Shown one piece after another: positions 16,164-24,478 of a stretch of 64,000 nucleotides of DNA (its first letter is position 1; each line of letters starts with the position of its first letter). The DNA is taken from NCBI RefSeq assembly GCF_018130955.1, contig NZ_JAFCJM010000038.1:1-64000 (forward strand), given 5' to 3'. The notes under the pieces are model-generated. The model saw only the letters and a list, made by a program, of their open reading frames with translations, did not search any database and had not been told where the DNA came from. The stretch comes from Bradyrhizobium liaoningense (GTDB lineage: Bacteria; Pseudomonadota; Alphaproteobacteria; Rhizobiales; Xanthobacteraceae). Position numbers and translations under genes: made by a program.

Positions 16164-16952
16164 ATGCAGTTCAAGCACGTCACGCTCGACTTCGACGGGC
16201 CGGTCGCCATTCTCAAGCTGGACCACCAGGAGGTCATGAACGCGGTCTCCGCGGATATGTTGGGCGGTCTTGCCGAGGCGCTCGACGAAATCGAGGACAG
16301 AAAGAGTGACGTCCGCTGCATCGTGCTGACCGGGGCAGGGCGTGCCTTCTGCACGGGCGCAAATCTGCAAGGTCGCAACAACCAGTCCAAGAAGACCAAG
16401 GCCGGCCTGACGCTGGAGACCGGCTTCCACCCGTTCCTGCGGCGCATCCGCAACCTGCATTGTCCGATCGTGTCGGCGGTCAATGGGCCGGCCGCCGGTG
16501 CCGGCATGAGCTTCGCGCTGCTCGGTGACATGATCCTTTGCGCGCGTTCGGCCTATTTCCTGCAGGCCTTCCGTCGTATCGGCCTCGTGCCGGATTGCGG
16601 CTCGACCTGGCTGTTGCCGCGCCTCATCGGCCGTGCGCGCTCGATCGAATTGTCGCTGATGGGCGAGCGGCTGCCGGCGGAGAAGGCGCTGGAATGGGGT
16701 CTCGTCAACCGCGTCTATGACGACGGTGCGCTGATGGACGAGGCGATGAAGCTCGCGCACGACCTCGCCAACGGCCCGACGATCGCCCTGTCGCTGATCC
16801 GCAAACTCTATTGGGACAGCCCGGAAAACTCCTTCGAAGAGCAGCTCAATCTCGAGTTCCAGTGCCAGCTGCGCGCCGGCGACACCGAAGACTTCCGTGA
16901 AGGCGTCGGTGCGTTCCTGGAGAAACGTCCGGCGAAGTTTCGGGGCAAATGA
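16164..16952 (+). CDS. Crotonase-family protein, isomerase-type active site (PaaG-like)
   Basis: 262 residues, enoyl-CoA hydratase/isomerase fold with oxyanion-hole segments GAGRAFCTGANL and GPAAGAGMSFAL. Both glutamates needed for hydration are absent: the GGGxE position reads GAGMS and the PE position reads AF. An Asp in GLVPDCGSTW is kept, as in PaaG-type isomerases. It therefore more likely shifts a double bond than adds water. The start MQFKHVTL at 16164 follows GAGGAAACA. Its TGA overlaps the ATG of the kinase gene (ATGA at 16949-16952), tying the two functions together. Confidence 0.85.
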   Translation: MQFKHVTLDFDGPVAILKLDHQEVMNAVSADMLGGLAEALDEIEDRKSDVRCIVLTGAGRAFCTGANLQGRNNQSKKTKAGLTLETGFHPFLRRIRNLHCPIVSAVNGPAAGAGMSFALLGDMILCARSAYFLQAFRRIGLVPDCGSTWLLPRLIGRARSIELSLMGERLPAEKALEWGLVNRVYDDGALMDEAMKLAHDLANGPTIALSLIRKLYWDSPENSFEEQLNLEFQCQLRAGDTEDFREGVGAFLEKRPAKFRGK

Positions 16953-17935
16953 TCGAGGCGGAGCTTTCCCGCATCGTCCTGCGCTGGTGCCCCGGCGCGA
17001 CCGGCGTCGCGGGCGCCGCAAAGCTGTCCGGCGGCGCCAGCCAGGAAACCTGGCGCTTCGACATCTTGCATCCCGACGGCAACATCGGCGCGATCTTGCG
17101 CCGCGCGCCGCCGGGCTCCGGCCCGTCGTCCATGCGCGGGCCCGGTCTCGAGGCCGAGGCGACCTTGATGCAGCTCGCGCATGATGCCGGCGTGCCGTCG
17201 CCGCGCGTGTTGCATGTGCTGACACCGGACGAGAACCTAGGCGCGGGCTTCATCATGGCGCGTGTCGAAGGCGAGACCATTGCGCGCAAGATTTTGCGGG
17301 ATGAGGAGTTTGCCGCGGCACGTCCGATCCTGGCCCGCCAGATCGGGCGCATCGCCGCAGGCCTCCACGGTCTGCCGGCGGCAAGACTGCCAAAACTCCG
17401 ACAGGTGACGTCAACCGGCGAGATCGCCGATCTCGCGCGCGAATATCGCGGCTTCGGCCGGCCGCGGCCGGTGGTCGAGCTGGCGCTGCGCTGGCTGAGC
17501 GACCACGACCCTGGTCTGTCGGCGGAGGTGACGCTGGTGCACGGCGATTTCCGCAACGGCAATCTCATCATCGGCGCGGACGGCGTGCGTGCGGTGCTGG
17601 ACTGGGAGCTCGCCCATCTCGGCGACCCCATGGAGGATCTCGGCTGGATCTGCGTCAACTCCTGGCGCTTTGGTGAGATCGACCAGCCGGTCGGCGGCTT
17701 TGGGTCGCGCGAGGACATGTTCGCCGGCTACGAGGAGAGCGGCCGCAAGGTCGACCCCGACCGCGTGATGTTCTGGGAGGTGATGGGCACGCTGCGCTGG
17801 GGCATCATGTGCAGCCGCATGATGCAGCGCTTCCGCACCTGGCCGGACCATTCGATGGAGCACGCCATGATCGGCCGCCGCGCCTCGGAGACCGAGATCG
17901 ATCTGTTGCGGCTCTTGGCGCCGCGCGGGAGGTGA
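16949..17935 (+). CDS. APH-fold acyl-CoA phosphotransferase (LvaA/ACAD10-11 kinase type)
   Basis: 328 residues, aminoglycoside-phosphotransferase-like kinase. The catalytic loop HGDFRNGN lies at 198-205 and the metal-binding Asp at 218 in LDWELAHLGDPMEDLGW. Members of this subfamily do not act on antibiotics; they phosphorylate the 4-hydroxyl of hydroxyacyl-CoA so that a dedicated ACAD can remove it (LvaA in Pseudomonas putida, the kinase domains of ACAD10/11). Start overlaps the crotonase stop, and the DUF6285 gene begins 2 bases after its stop, so the three are one translational unit. The ACAD partner is at 13127-14401 on the other strand. Confidence 0.85.
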   Translation: MIEAELSRIVLRWCPGATGVAGAAKLSGGASQETWRFDILHPDGNIGAILRRAPPGSGPSSMRGPGLEAEATLMQLAHDAGVPSPRVLHVLTPDENLGAGFIMARVEGETIARKILRDEEFAAARPILARQIGRIAAGLHGLPAARLPKLRQVTSTGEIADLAREYRGFGRPRPVVELALRWLSDHDPGLSAEVTLVHGDFRNGNLIIGADGVRAVLDWELAHLGDPMEDLGWICVNSWRFGEIDQPVGGFGSREDMFAGYEESGRKVDPDRVMFWEVMGTLRWGIMCSRMMQRFRTWPDHSMEHAMIGRRASETEIDLLRLLAPRGR

Positions 17936-17937
17936 AG

Positions 17938-18315
17938 ATGCAGGACGAACCGACGCCGATCGAATTGACCAAGGCCGTCGCCGATTTCCTCCGCAACGAC
18001 ATCACGCCGCTCATCTCCGGCCACCAGGCCTTCAAGCTGAGGGTCGCCGTCAACATCCTCGATCTCGTCGCGCGGCAGTTGACGCGGGAGGAGGGGAGCG
18101 ATGCGAGGGAAGTGGAACGGCTACGTACGCTGCTCGGCACCGAGGGCTCCGTCGCCGAGCTCAACCGCGTTCTCGCCGAACGCATCGCGAAAGGCGAGGT
18201 CGACCTCGCGACGCCGGGGTTGTCGGAGCATCTCTGGGCGACCACGATGGACAAGCTTGCGGTCGATCAGCCGAACTACGCGTCGTACAAGCGGGAGCTG
18301 GGGCGAGAGGGGTAG
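17938..18315 (+). CDS. DUF6285 small protein, LvaB-like kinase partner
   Basis: 125 residues starting MQDEPTPIELTKAVADFL. A small, mostly helical, soluble protein with no catalytic motif. Size and position directly after the kinase gene match LvaB, a short protein that LvaA requires for activity. The two-base gap to the kinase stop and the GGAGGTGAAG Shine-Dalgarno inside the kinase end indicate coupled production of both subunits. No signal peptide or membrane segment is seen. It ends the operon; a family C repeat follows 18 bases later. Confidence 0.8.
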   Translation: MQDEPTPIELTKAVADFLRNDITPLISGHQAFKLRVAVNILDLVARQLTREEGSDAREVERLRTLLGTEGSVAELNRVLAERIAKGEVDLATPGLSEHLWATTMDKLAVDQPNYASYKRELGREG

Positions 18316-18333
18316 GCGGGGCGGCTCACTCCG

Positions 18334-18444
18334 CCGTCATTCCGGGGCGTCGCAACGCGACGAGCCCGGAATCCATTCATCCGCGTGTTCTGCCGCTCGA
18401 TGGATTCCGGGCTCGCGCCCAAAGGGGCGCGCCCCGGAATGACG
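18334..18444. repeat. Intergenic palindromic repeat, family C
   Basis: CGTCATTCCGGGGCGTCGC and GAGCCCGGAATCCATTC are inverted as GATGGATTCCGGGCTCGCG and GCGCCCCGGAATGACGG. It separates two convergent genes (DUF6285 and an enoyl-CoA hydratase) and could end both transcripts. Confidence 0.65.
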
Positions 18445-18454
18445 GGCAGTGGTC

Positions 18455-19234
18455 CTACTTCCCCAGCCACTTCGGCGGCCGCTTCTCCGCAAACGCCTTC
18501 GGGCCCTCGATGTAGTCCTGCGACGCCACCATCGCCTTCACCGCTGGGTACTCCCGCTGCTCCTCGATTGCCTGCTCCAGCGATACCGCGAGGCCCTTCT
18601 GGATGGTCTGCTTGGAGGCGCGGATCGACGTCGGCGAGTTCTTGGCGATCAACTCGGCCCAGCGCAGCGCGGCCGATAGTGCTTCGCCTTGCGGCACCAC
18701 CTCGTTGACGAAGCCGAGCTCGAGACCTTCGCGGGCCGAGACGTGGCGCGCGGTGAGGATCATGCCCATGGCGCGCTTCAAGCCGATCTGCCGCGGCAGC
18801 CTGTGCAGGCCGCCGGCGAGCGCGGCGAGGCCAACGCGCGGCTCGGGCAGCGCAAACGTCGCATTCTCCGACGCGATGATCAGGTCGCAGGCGAGCGCGA
18901 TCTCGAAACCGCCGCCCATGGCGACGCCGTTCACCGCGGCGATGATCGGCTTGTCGCAATCGAAGCGCGAGGTGAGGCCGGCAAAGCCGCCCTTGTCCCA
19001 GCCGCGTTTTCCACCTGCCGCCTGCCACTTCAGATCGTTGCCGGCGCAGAAGGCCTTGTCGCCGGCGCCGGTGACGACTGCGATCCATTGCGCAGGGTCC
19101 GCGGAGAAGTCGTCAAACACCTTGTTGAGCTCGAAATGGGCGTCGATATGCAGCGCGTTGTAGACTTCGGGGCGCGACAGCGTGATGATCGTGATCGGTC
19201 CCTTGCGTTCCACCTTCGAAAATTTCAGCTCCAT
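18455..19234 (-). CDS. Enoyl-CoA hydratase with both catalytic glutamates
   Basis: 259 residues, crotonase fold. Oxyanion-hole segments are GAGDKAFCAGNDL and GVAMGGGFEIAL. Both hydratase glutamates are present, in GGGFE and in ALPEPRVGL, so this is the crotonase in the window most likely to hydrate enoyl-CoA in the standard way. The C-terminus KRPPKWLGK is the usual family end. It is a single minus-strand gene between repeat DNA and a divergent acyl-CoA dehydrogenase gene. Confidence 0.87.
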   Translation of the reverse strand: MELKFSKVERKGPITIITLSRPEVYNALHIDAHFELNKVFDDFSADPAQWIAVVTGAGDKAFCAGNDLKWQAAGGKRGWDKGGFAGLTSRFDCDKPIIAAVNGVAMGGGFEIALACDLIIASENATFALPEPRVGLAALAGGLHRLPRQIGLKRAMGMILTARHVSAREGLELGFVNEVVPQGEALSAALRWAELIAKNSPTSIRASKQTIQKGLAVSLEQAIEEQREYPAVKAMVASQDYIEGPKAFAEKRPPKWLGK

Positions 19235-19353
19235 GGTCGCTCCCGCGTTTTTCTGTGGCAGAGAATATTGGTGCGCATACTAGCGCGCGCCCACGCGCGC
19301 GCACCACTCGAATTGCGCAATGCGCCTTGCGTGCGTCACGCGTCTCGCATTGC

Positions 19354-19383
19354 TTGACTTGCGTGCGGTCTTCTCACCTTAAT
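19354..19383 (+). promoter_or_regulatory. Possible sigma-70 promoter of the acyl-CoA dehydrogenase gene
   Basis: TTGACT at 19354-19359 is followed after 18 bases by CTTAAT at 19378-19383, about 68 bases before the GTG start at 19451. The -35 is a five-of-six match and the -10 four of six. It is read by eye only. Confidence 0.3.
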
Positions 19384-19450
19384 CGATCGCAGCAGAATGT
19401 GCGCGTAGCGCCTTAACGCAAAACACAAAATCAAGCCGGGAGAGACTGCC

Positions 19451-20725
19451 GTGGATTTCTCTTTGCCTGCCGATCTCGTCGCCTATCTCGGAGCGCTCGA
19501 CCGCTTCATCGAACGCGAGATCAAGCCGCTGGAACAGGCCGACGACAACATCCGCTTCTTCGATCATCGCCGCGAATGGGCGCGCACCGATTTCGAGAAT
19601 GGCGGCCTGCCGCGACATGAGTGGGAAGTGCTGCTGCGCAAGGCCAAGGACCTGGCCGACGCCGCCGGCCATCTCCGCTTTCCGGTGCCGAAGCAGTATG
19701 GCGGCAAGGACGGCTCCAACCTCTGGATGGCCGTCATCCGCGAGCACTTTGCCGCAAAAGGTCTCGGCCTGCACAACGATCTCCAGAACGAGCATTCGAT
19801 CGTCGGCAATTTCCCCGTCGTCACCATGCTCGACCGCTACGGCCGCGACGACCAGAAGGCGATGATCGACGGCTCGATCAGGGGCAAGTACCGCATCACC
19901 TTTGGTCTGACCGAACCGCATCACGGTTCGGACGCCACCCACATGGAGACGCGCGCGGTGCCGGCTGTGCGCGACAACGTCAAGGGCTGGATCATCAACG
20001 GCGAGAAGATGTGGACGACCGGCATGCATGTCGCGACCCACTGCGCGCTGTTCGCGCGCACCAGCGGCAACGATGGCGATGCCCGCGGCATCACCTGCTT
20101 CCTGGTGCCGGCCAAGAGCGAGGGCGTCAGGATCGAGGAGTACATGTGGACCTTCAACATGCCGACCGACCATCCCCGCGTCAGTTTTACGGACGTGTTC
20201 GTTTCAGAGGATGCGCTGTTCGGCGAGGTCGGGCGCGGCCTGTCGCTCGCACAGTGCTTTGTGCACCAGAACCGCATCCGGCAGGCGGCAAGCTCGCTCG
20301 GTGCCGCCGTCTACTGCATCAACGAAAGCGTCAAATATGCACGTGAGCGAAAACCGTTCGGCCGCGCGCTCGCCGAGAACCAGGCGATCCAGTTCCCGCT
20401 GGTCGAGCTCGCGACCCAGGCCGAGATGCTGCGCCTGCTGATCCGCAAGACCGCCTGGGAGATGGACCAGCTCAACGAGGAACAGATCGAGCGCACGCTC
20501 TCCGACCGCGTCTCGATGTGCAACTACTGGGCAAACCGCCTCTGCTGCGAAGCCGCCGACCGCGCCATGCAGGTCCATGGCGGCATGGGCTACTCACGCC
20601 ACAAAGCCTTCGAGCACATCTACCGCCACCACCGCCGCTACCGCATCACCGAAGGCAGCGAGGAGATCCAGATGCGGAAAGTCGCGGGGTTCTTGTTCGG
20701 CTATATGGGGCCGGGGAAGCACTAG
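19451..20725 (+). CDS. Acyl-CoA dehydrogenase
   Basis: 424 residues. Oxidises an acyl-CoA to the 2-enoyl-CoA with FAD. The flavin loop is FGLTEPHHGSDATHM, and the C-terminal block QVHGGMGYSRHKAF then RITEGSEEIQMRKVAGFLF is the ordinary ACAD signature, unlike the ADGPDEVH type at 13127-14401. The GTG start is chosen because GGGAGAG lies 6-12 bases before it and the protein begins MDFSLPADLV as relatives do. It is a monocistronic gene with a possible promoter at 19354-19383 and a family D repeat after its stop. Confidence 0.88.
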   Translation: MDFSLPADLVAYLGALDRFIEREIKPLEQADDNIRFFDHRREWARTDFENGGLPRHEWEVLLRKAKDLADAAGHLRFPVPKQYGGKDGSNLWMAVIREHFAAKGLGLHNDLQNEHSIVGNFPVVTMLDRYGRDDQKAMIDGSIRGKYRITFGLTEPHHGSDATHMETRAVPAVRDNVKGWIINGEKMWTTGMHVATHCALFARTSGNDGDARGITCFLVPAKSEGVRIEEYMWTFNMPTDHPRVSFTDVFVSEDALFGEVGRGLSLAQCFVHQNRIRQAASSLGAAVYCINESVKYARERKPFGRALAENQAIQFPLVELATQAEMLRLLIRKTAWEMDQLNEEQIERTLSDRVSMCNYWANRLCCEAADRAMQVHGGMGYSRHKAFEHIYRHHRRYRITEGSEEIQMRKVAGFLFGYMGPGKH

Positions 20726-20743
20726 GCGTCATTGCGAAGCTTC

Positions 20744-20840
20744 GTAGGGGGGCAAAGCGAAGCGTGCCCACCACTTCTGTCGCACACGTGGAAGAGTGGT
20801 GGGCACGGCGCGCGAAGAGCGCGCCTTTGCCCACCCTACG
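20744..20840. repeat. Intergenic palindromic repeat, family D
   Basis: GTAGGGGGGCAAAGCGAAGC and CGTGCCCACCACTTC are inverted as GAGTGGTGGGCACGGCG and GCCTTTGCCCACCCTACG. It lies between the convergent acyl-CoA dehydrogenase and acyl-CoA ligase genes. Confidence 0.65.
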
Positions 20841-20843
20841 AAA

Positions 20844-22424
20844 TCAATTCACCCTCCGATCCTTCCCCGCCCAGAACGGCTCCCGCAATTCCCGCCGCAA
20901 GATCTTGCCTGAGGGATTGCGCGGCAGCGCGGGGATGAACTCCACGCTCTTCGGCGTCTTGTAGCCGGCGATGCGCTCCCGGGTGAAGTTGATGATGTCT
21001 GACGCGGTCGCCTGCTTACCCGGCTTCATCACCACGATCGCCTTGACCGCTTCGCCCCATTTGTCATCGGGCACGCCGATCACGGCGGCTTCCGCGACGT
21101 CGGGGTGATCGCAGACCGCGCTCTCGACTTCCGCCGGGTAGATGTTCTCGCCGCCGGAGATGATCATGTCCTTGATGCGGTCGTGGATGTAGAGATAGCC
21201 GTCCTCGTCCATGTAGCCGGCATCGCCCGTGCGCAGCCAGCCGTCGCTGCGCAACGTCGCGGCCGTGGCCTCCGGCAGATTCCAGTAGCCGGACATGTTG
21301 TGATCCGAGCGCGTCGCGATCTCGCCGACCTGGCGCGGCGGCAGCGGCTTGCCGTCGGCATCGAGGATCGCAAGCTCGACGCCTGCCAGCGCCTTGCCGG
21401 CCGAGCGCATCCGCTCCAGGCCCTCGACATGGTCCTCCGGCGGCAAGGCGACGATGGTCCCGGTCGTCTCGGTCATGCCGTAGAGCTGCACGAAACCGCA
21501 TTTGAAGACTTCGATGCACTCCTTGAGCAGCGCCGCCGGAATCGGGGAAGCGCCATAGAGCATGTATTTCAGCCGCGAAAAATCCATCGTCTTCGCGCGC
21601 GGCTGCCGCACCACGAATTGCATCGCCGCCGGCACCATGAACAGCTTTGTGATGCCGAACTGCTCGAAGAAGTCGAGCACTTTGGTCGGATCGAACTCGC
21701 GTGCGATCACGCTGCGTGCGCCATGGCCGAGGCCCACCACGCCCCAGCCGGAGCCGCCGATATGGAAGATCGGCATGGCAATCAGCGACACGTCGTCGGT
21801 CGTCCATTTGTTCCAGTCAGGCGTATCCGCGGCGCCGCCGGCCTCCAGCAGGCTCTTGAAGTTCGAATGCGACAGCATCGCGCCCTTCGGCTTGCCCGTG
21901 GTGCCGGACGTGTAGAGCTGCATCGCGATGTCCTTGGCGCTGATCGGCACGTTTGGATCGCTGCCGTTCTGCGCATCGCGCCAGGGCGTAAAATCCTGCC
22001 ACTCCGGCACGCCGCCCTCGGTGGTGATGACGGTGCGCACGCCCGGCAGCTTGTCCCTGATCTGGCGCACCAGCGTGATGAACTCCGGGCCCACGAACAG
22101 CACCGGCGCCTTGCAGTCGTCGACGATGAAGGCGACCTCGGGCCCTGCGAGCCGCCAGTTCACCGGTGCCATCACGACGCCAGCCTTCACCGCGCCGAGC
22201 AGCAGCTCGAAATAGATGTCGCTGTTCTTGCCGAGATAGGCGATGCGGCTGCCCTTGGTCACGCCCATCGCGATCAGCGCATTGGCGACCTTGTTGGTCC
22301 TCACGTCGAACTCGGCAAAAGTGGTGAGGCGGCCCTCGAACTCATAGGCGACGGCACTGCCGCGGCTCCTGGCGCGCTCGCGCACCATGTCGGCGAGATC
22401 AGCCGTGGGCTGTAGCGTGGACAT
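20844..22424 (-). CDS. Fatty-acyl-CoA ligase (AMP-binding)
   Basis: 526 residues. Activates a carboxylic acid with ATP and CoA. Core motifs appear in order: the phosphate loop LYTSGTTGKPKGAMLSH, the acyl/adenine motif YGMTETTGTI, the hinge region RTGDAGYMDEDGYLYIHDR with SGGENIYPAEVE, and the C-terminal lysine in NPSGKILRREL. The nonpolar entry and the FadD-type layout suggest medium or long acids, but the chain specificity cannot be read. Start ATG at 22424 follows GGGAGAG. It lies upstream of nothing on the same strand and is separated from the SDR gene behind it by a strong hairpin. Confidence 0.88.
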   Translation of the reverse strand: MSTLQPTADLADMVRERARSRGSAVAYEFEGRLTTFAEFDVRTNKVANALIAMGVTKGSRIAYLGKNSDIYFELLLGAVKAGVVMAPVNWRLAGPEVAFIVDDCKAPVLFVGPEFITLVRQIRDKLPGVRTVITTEGGVPEWQDFTPWRDAQNGSDPNVPISAKDIAMQLYTSGTTGKPKGAMLSHSNFKSLLEAGGAADTPDWNKWTTDDVSLIAMPIFHIGGSGWGVVGLGHGARSVIAREFDPTKVLDFFEQFGITKLFMVPAAMQFVVRQPRAKTMDFSRLKYMLYGASPIPAALLKECIEVFKCGFVQLYGMTETTGTIVALPPEDHVEGLERMRSAGKALAGVELAILDADGKPLPPRQVGEIATRSDHNMSGYWNLPEATAATLRSDGWLRTGDAGYMDEDGYLYIHDRIKDMIISGGENIYPAEVESAVCDHPDVAEAAVIGVPDDKWGEAVKAIVVMKPGKQATASDIINFTRERIAGYKTPKSVEFIPALPRNPSGKILRRELREPFWAGKDRRVN

Positions 22425-22511
22425 GTCTCTCCCGTGACGTTTGTTTTTATGGCGCGGAGTGTGGCGTCATCTGCGGGCAATGACAATATGGGCCAAGCTC
22501 AACACTTGATC

Positions 22512-22537
22512 GTCGTCCCGGCCTTCGCCGGGACGAC
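22512..22537. terminator. Perfect 11-bp hairpin between SDR and ligase genes
   Basis: GTCGTCCCGGC and GCCGGGACGAC flank a CTTC tetraloop. It stands 26 bases after the SDR stop on the minus strand and could terminate that transcript, though no U-run follows and the same hairpin type serves as a dispersed repeat in such genomes. Confidence 0.5.
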
Positions 22538-22562
22538 AGTTGAGTGTGCGGGACGACGACAG

Positions 22563-23435
22563 CTACCCCCGCGCAGCCCGGTCCTTCTCGTTCTGCGCCT
22601 TGATGCTCTCGCGCGCCTTGGTCCAGTCGTCGTCGGTCCAGTCGCGCAGCTGGTAGAAATTGCCGCCCATCGCGAGCGCCTGCGCGCCGTCCATGGCGAT
22701 GGTCTCGCCGTTGATCCAGTCGCAGCCGCCGGAGATGAGGAACACCGCGAGGTTCTGCAACTCCTCCATGGTGCCGACGCGGCCCATCGGATTCATCGCC
22801 TTGGTGCGCGCGCCGGCCTCGTCGCCCGGCTTGATGCGCTTGCTCATGCCCTCGGTCGGGATTTCGCCGGGCGCGATGGTGTTGAGGCGAATGCCGTAGC
22901 GGCCCCATTCGGTCGCAAGCGACATGGTCATGGCGTGGATCGCCGACTTGCTCATCGCCGACGGCACGACGTAGGGCGAGCCGTTGCGCACCCAGGTCAC
23001 GGTGATCGAGACGATGTTGCCCGGCTGCCGCGCGGCGATCCAGCGCTTGCCGACCGCCTGCGTCACGTAGAACGTGCCGTGCATGACGATGTTGGCGACC
23101 GCATCGAAGCCGCGCGGCGACAGCTCTTCCGAGCGCGAGATGAAATTGCCGGCGGCATTGTTGATGAGATCGGTGAGGGGCGCCTCGCGAAAAATGTTCT
23201 CGATCATCTCTTCGACCGCGAGCGCATTGCGGATGTCGACGCCGTGGCTGGTGACGCGGCCGCCATACAGATCCATCAGCTCGGTTGCGGTCTCGTCGCA
23301 CACGATCTTGCGCCGGCCGCAGATGTGCACCTCGGCGCCAAGCTGGAGGAAGCGCGACGCCATCGACTTGCCGAGTCCGGTCCCGCCGCCGGTCACCAGG
23401 ATGCGCCGACCGGCCAGAAGATTTTCTCTGAACAT
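22563..23435 (-). CDS. SDR of the 2,4-dienoyl-CoA reductase type
   Basis: 290 residues. The NADP motif is VTGGGTGLGKSMA. The catalytic YxxxK block reads SAMSK, so the usual Tyr is Ser; this substitution is normal for the 2,4-dienoyl-CoA reductase branch, where other residues do the work. The stretch RLNTIAPGEIPTEG also fits that branch. It would reduce dienoyl-CoA or oxidise a hydroxyacyl-CoA during breakdown of unsaturated acids. It is divergent from the crotonase gene at 23551, with an imperfect operator-like palindrome between them. Confidence 0.82.
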   Translation of the reverse strand: MFRENLLAGRRILVTGGGTGLGKSMASRFLQLGAEVHICGRRKIVCDETATELMDLYGGRVTSHGVDIRNALAVEEMIENIFREAPLTDLINNAAGNFISRSEELSPRGFDAVANIVMHGTFYVTQAVGKRWIAARQPGNIVSITVTWVRNGSPYVVPSAMSKSAIHAMTMSLATEWGRYGIRLNTIAPGEIPTEGMSKRIKPGDEAGARTKAMNPMGRVGTMEELQNLAVFLISGGCDWINGETIAMDGAQALAMGGNFYQLRDWTDDDWTKARESIKAQNEKDRAARG

Positions 23436-23460
23436 GGGTGTTTCCCCCGCAGGGATTGTC

Positions 23461-23480
23461 AGTTAATTGGTCGATTGACT
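23461..23480. promoter_or_regulatory. Operator-like imperfect palindrome in a divergent promoter
   Basis: AGTTAAT-TGGTCG-ATTGACT is an inverted repeat with one mismatch in 7-base arms, 26 bases from the SDR start and 71 from the crotonase start. The right arm contains TTGACT, a possible -35 for the crotonase gene, so a bound protein would block the promoter. Regulator unknown; TetR-type fatty-acid regulators use dyads of this kind. Confidence 0.4.
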
Positions 23481-23550
23481 AAATCCGGACGCCGGCTTCC
23501 TGTAAAGCGGCATCGAACAAGAATAGGCAAGAACTGAGGAGAATTGATCC

Positions 23551-24360
23551 ATGGAAGAGCGCGTCTCGATCTCGATTTCGGAAGGCGTTGCCGATGTCCG
23601 TCTTGTACGAGCGGACAAGATGAACGCGCTGGATCAGGCGATGTTCGAGGCGCTCGTCGGTGCAACCGACCGTCTTTCCAAGGAAAAAGGTGTGCGCGCG
23701 GTCGTGCTCTCGGGCGAGGGCCGCGCCTTCTGCGCCGGTCTCGACATGGGACGTTTTGCCGCCATGAAGGAGAAGGGCGGCAACGGAATTCCGGGTGGCG
23801 AAAATCGTGATCTCACCAAACGCACGCACGGCCAAGCCAACTTCCCGCAGCAGGCGGTCTGGGGCTGGCGGCAGCTTGGGGTTCCCGTCATCGCCGCGAT
23901 CCATGGCGTCGCTTTCGGCGGCGGCTTTCAGCTCGCGCTCGGCGCCGACATGCGCTTCCTCGCAGCCGATGCGCGGATGTCGGTCATGGAAATCAAATGG
24001 GGTCTGGTGCCCGACATGGCGGGCACGCCGATCCTCGCGAGCCTCGTGCGCGACGACATCCTGCGCGAGCTCACCTATACCGGCCGCATCTTCTCCGCGC
24101 AGGAGGCGCTCAGCTATGGTCTCGCCACGCGCATCTGCGACGATCCGCGCGCCGCAGCGCTCGAAGTCGCGCGCGAGATCGCAGGCAAGAGCCCGGATGC
24201 GATCCGCGCCGCAAAACGCATGCTGAACAATCTCTCGGTCGATCCGGGCCCGGCGCTGCTCGCCGAATCCGTCGAGCAGCAGAAGCTGATCGGCAGCCCC
24301 AACCAGACCGAAGCGGTGCGCGCCAATATGGAGAAGCGCGCGCCAAGGTTTGCGGATTAG
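23551..24360 (+). CDS. Crotonase-family protein with partial hydratase active site
   Basis: 269 residues. Oxyanion-hole segments GEGRAFCAGLDM and GVAFGGGFQLAL are present. The first catalytic Glu is Gln (GGGFQ) but the second acidic site keeps Glu in SVMEIKWGLVPD, followed by the isomerase-type Asp. It may be an isomerase or a specialised hydratase. A clear GAGGAG lies before the ATG at 23551. A family C repeat then separates it from the acyl-CoA ligase gene on the same strand. Confidence 0.84.
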   Translation: MEERVSISISEGVADVRLVRADKMNALDQAMFEALVGATDRLSKEKGVRAVVLSGEGRAFCAGLDMGRFAAMKEKGGNGIPGGENRDLTKRTHGQANFPQQAVWGWRQLGVPVIAAIHGVAFGGGFQLALGADMRFLAADARMSVMEIKWGLVPDMAGTPILASLVRDDILRELTYTGRIFSAQEALSYGLATRICDDPRAAALEVAREIAGKSPDAIRAAKRMLNNLSVDPGPALLAESVEQQKLIGSPNQTEAVRANMEKRAPRFAD

Positions 24361-24364
24361 CTTT

Positions 24365-24447
24365 CCGTCGTTCCGGGGCGATGCGCAGCATCGAACCCGG
24401 AACCTCGAGATTCCGGGTTCGGCTCTTCGAGCCGCCCCGGAATGACA
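24365..24447. repeat. Intergenic palindromic repeat, family C
   Basis: CGTCGTTCCGGGGCGATGCG at the left and CCGCCCCGGAATGACAG at the right, with inner inverse arms AACCCGGAACCTCGAGATTC and ATTCCGGGTTCGGC. It lies inside a likely operon between the crotonase and ligase genes. Confidence 0.6.
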
Positions 24448-24478
24448 GCCAACATCTACGACAAAAAAGAAAAACAAA

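Noticed and set aside
16949..17935. Aminoglycoside resistance gene
   Set aside because: The fold is APH-like, but the overlap with a crotonase gene and the DUF6285 partner point to the acyl-CoA kinase branch.
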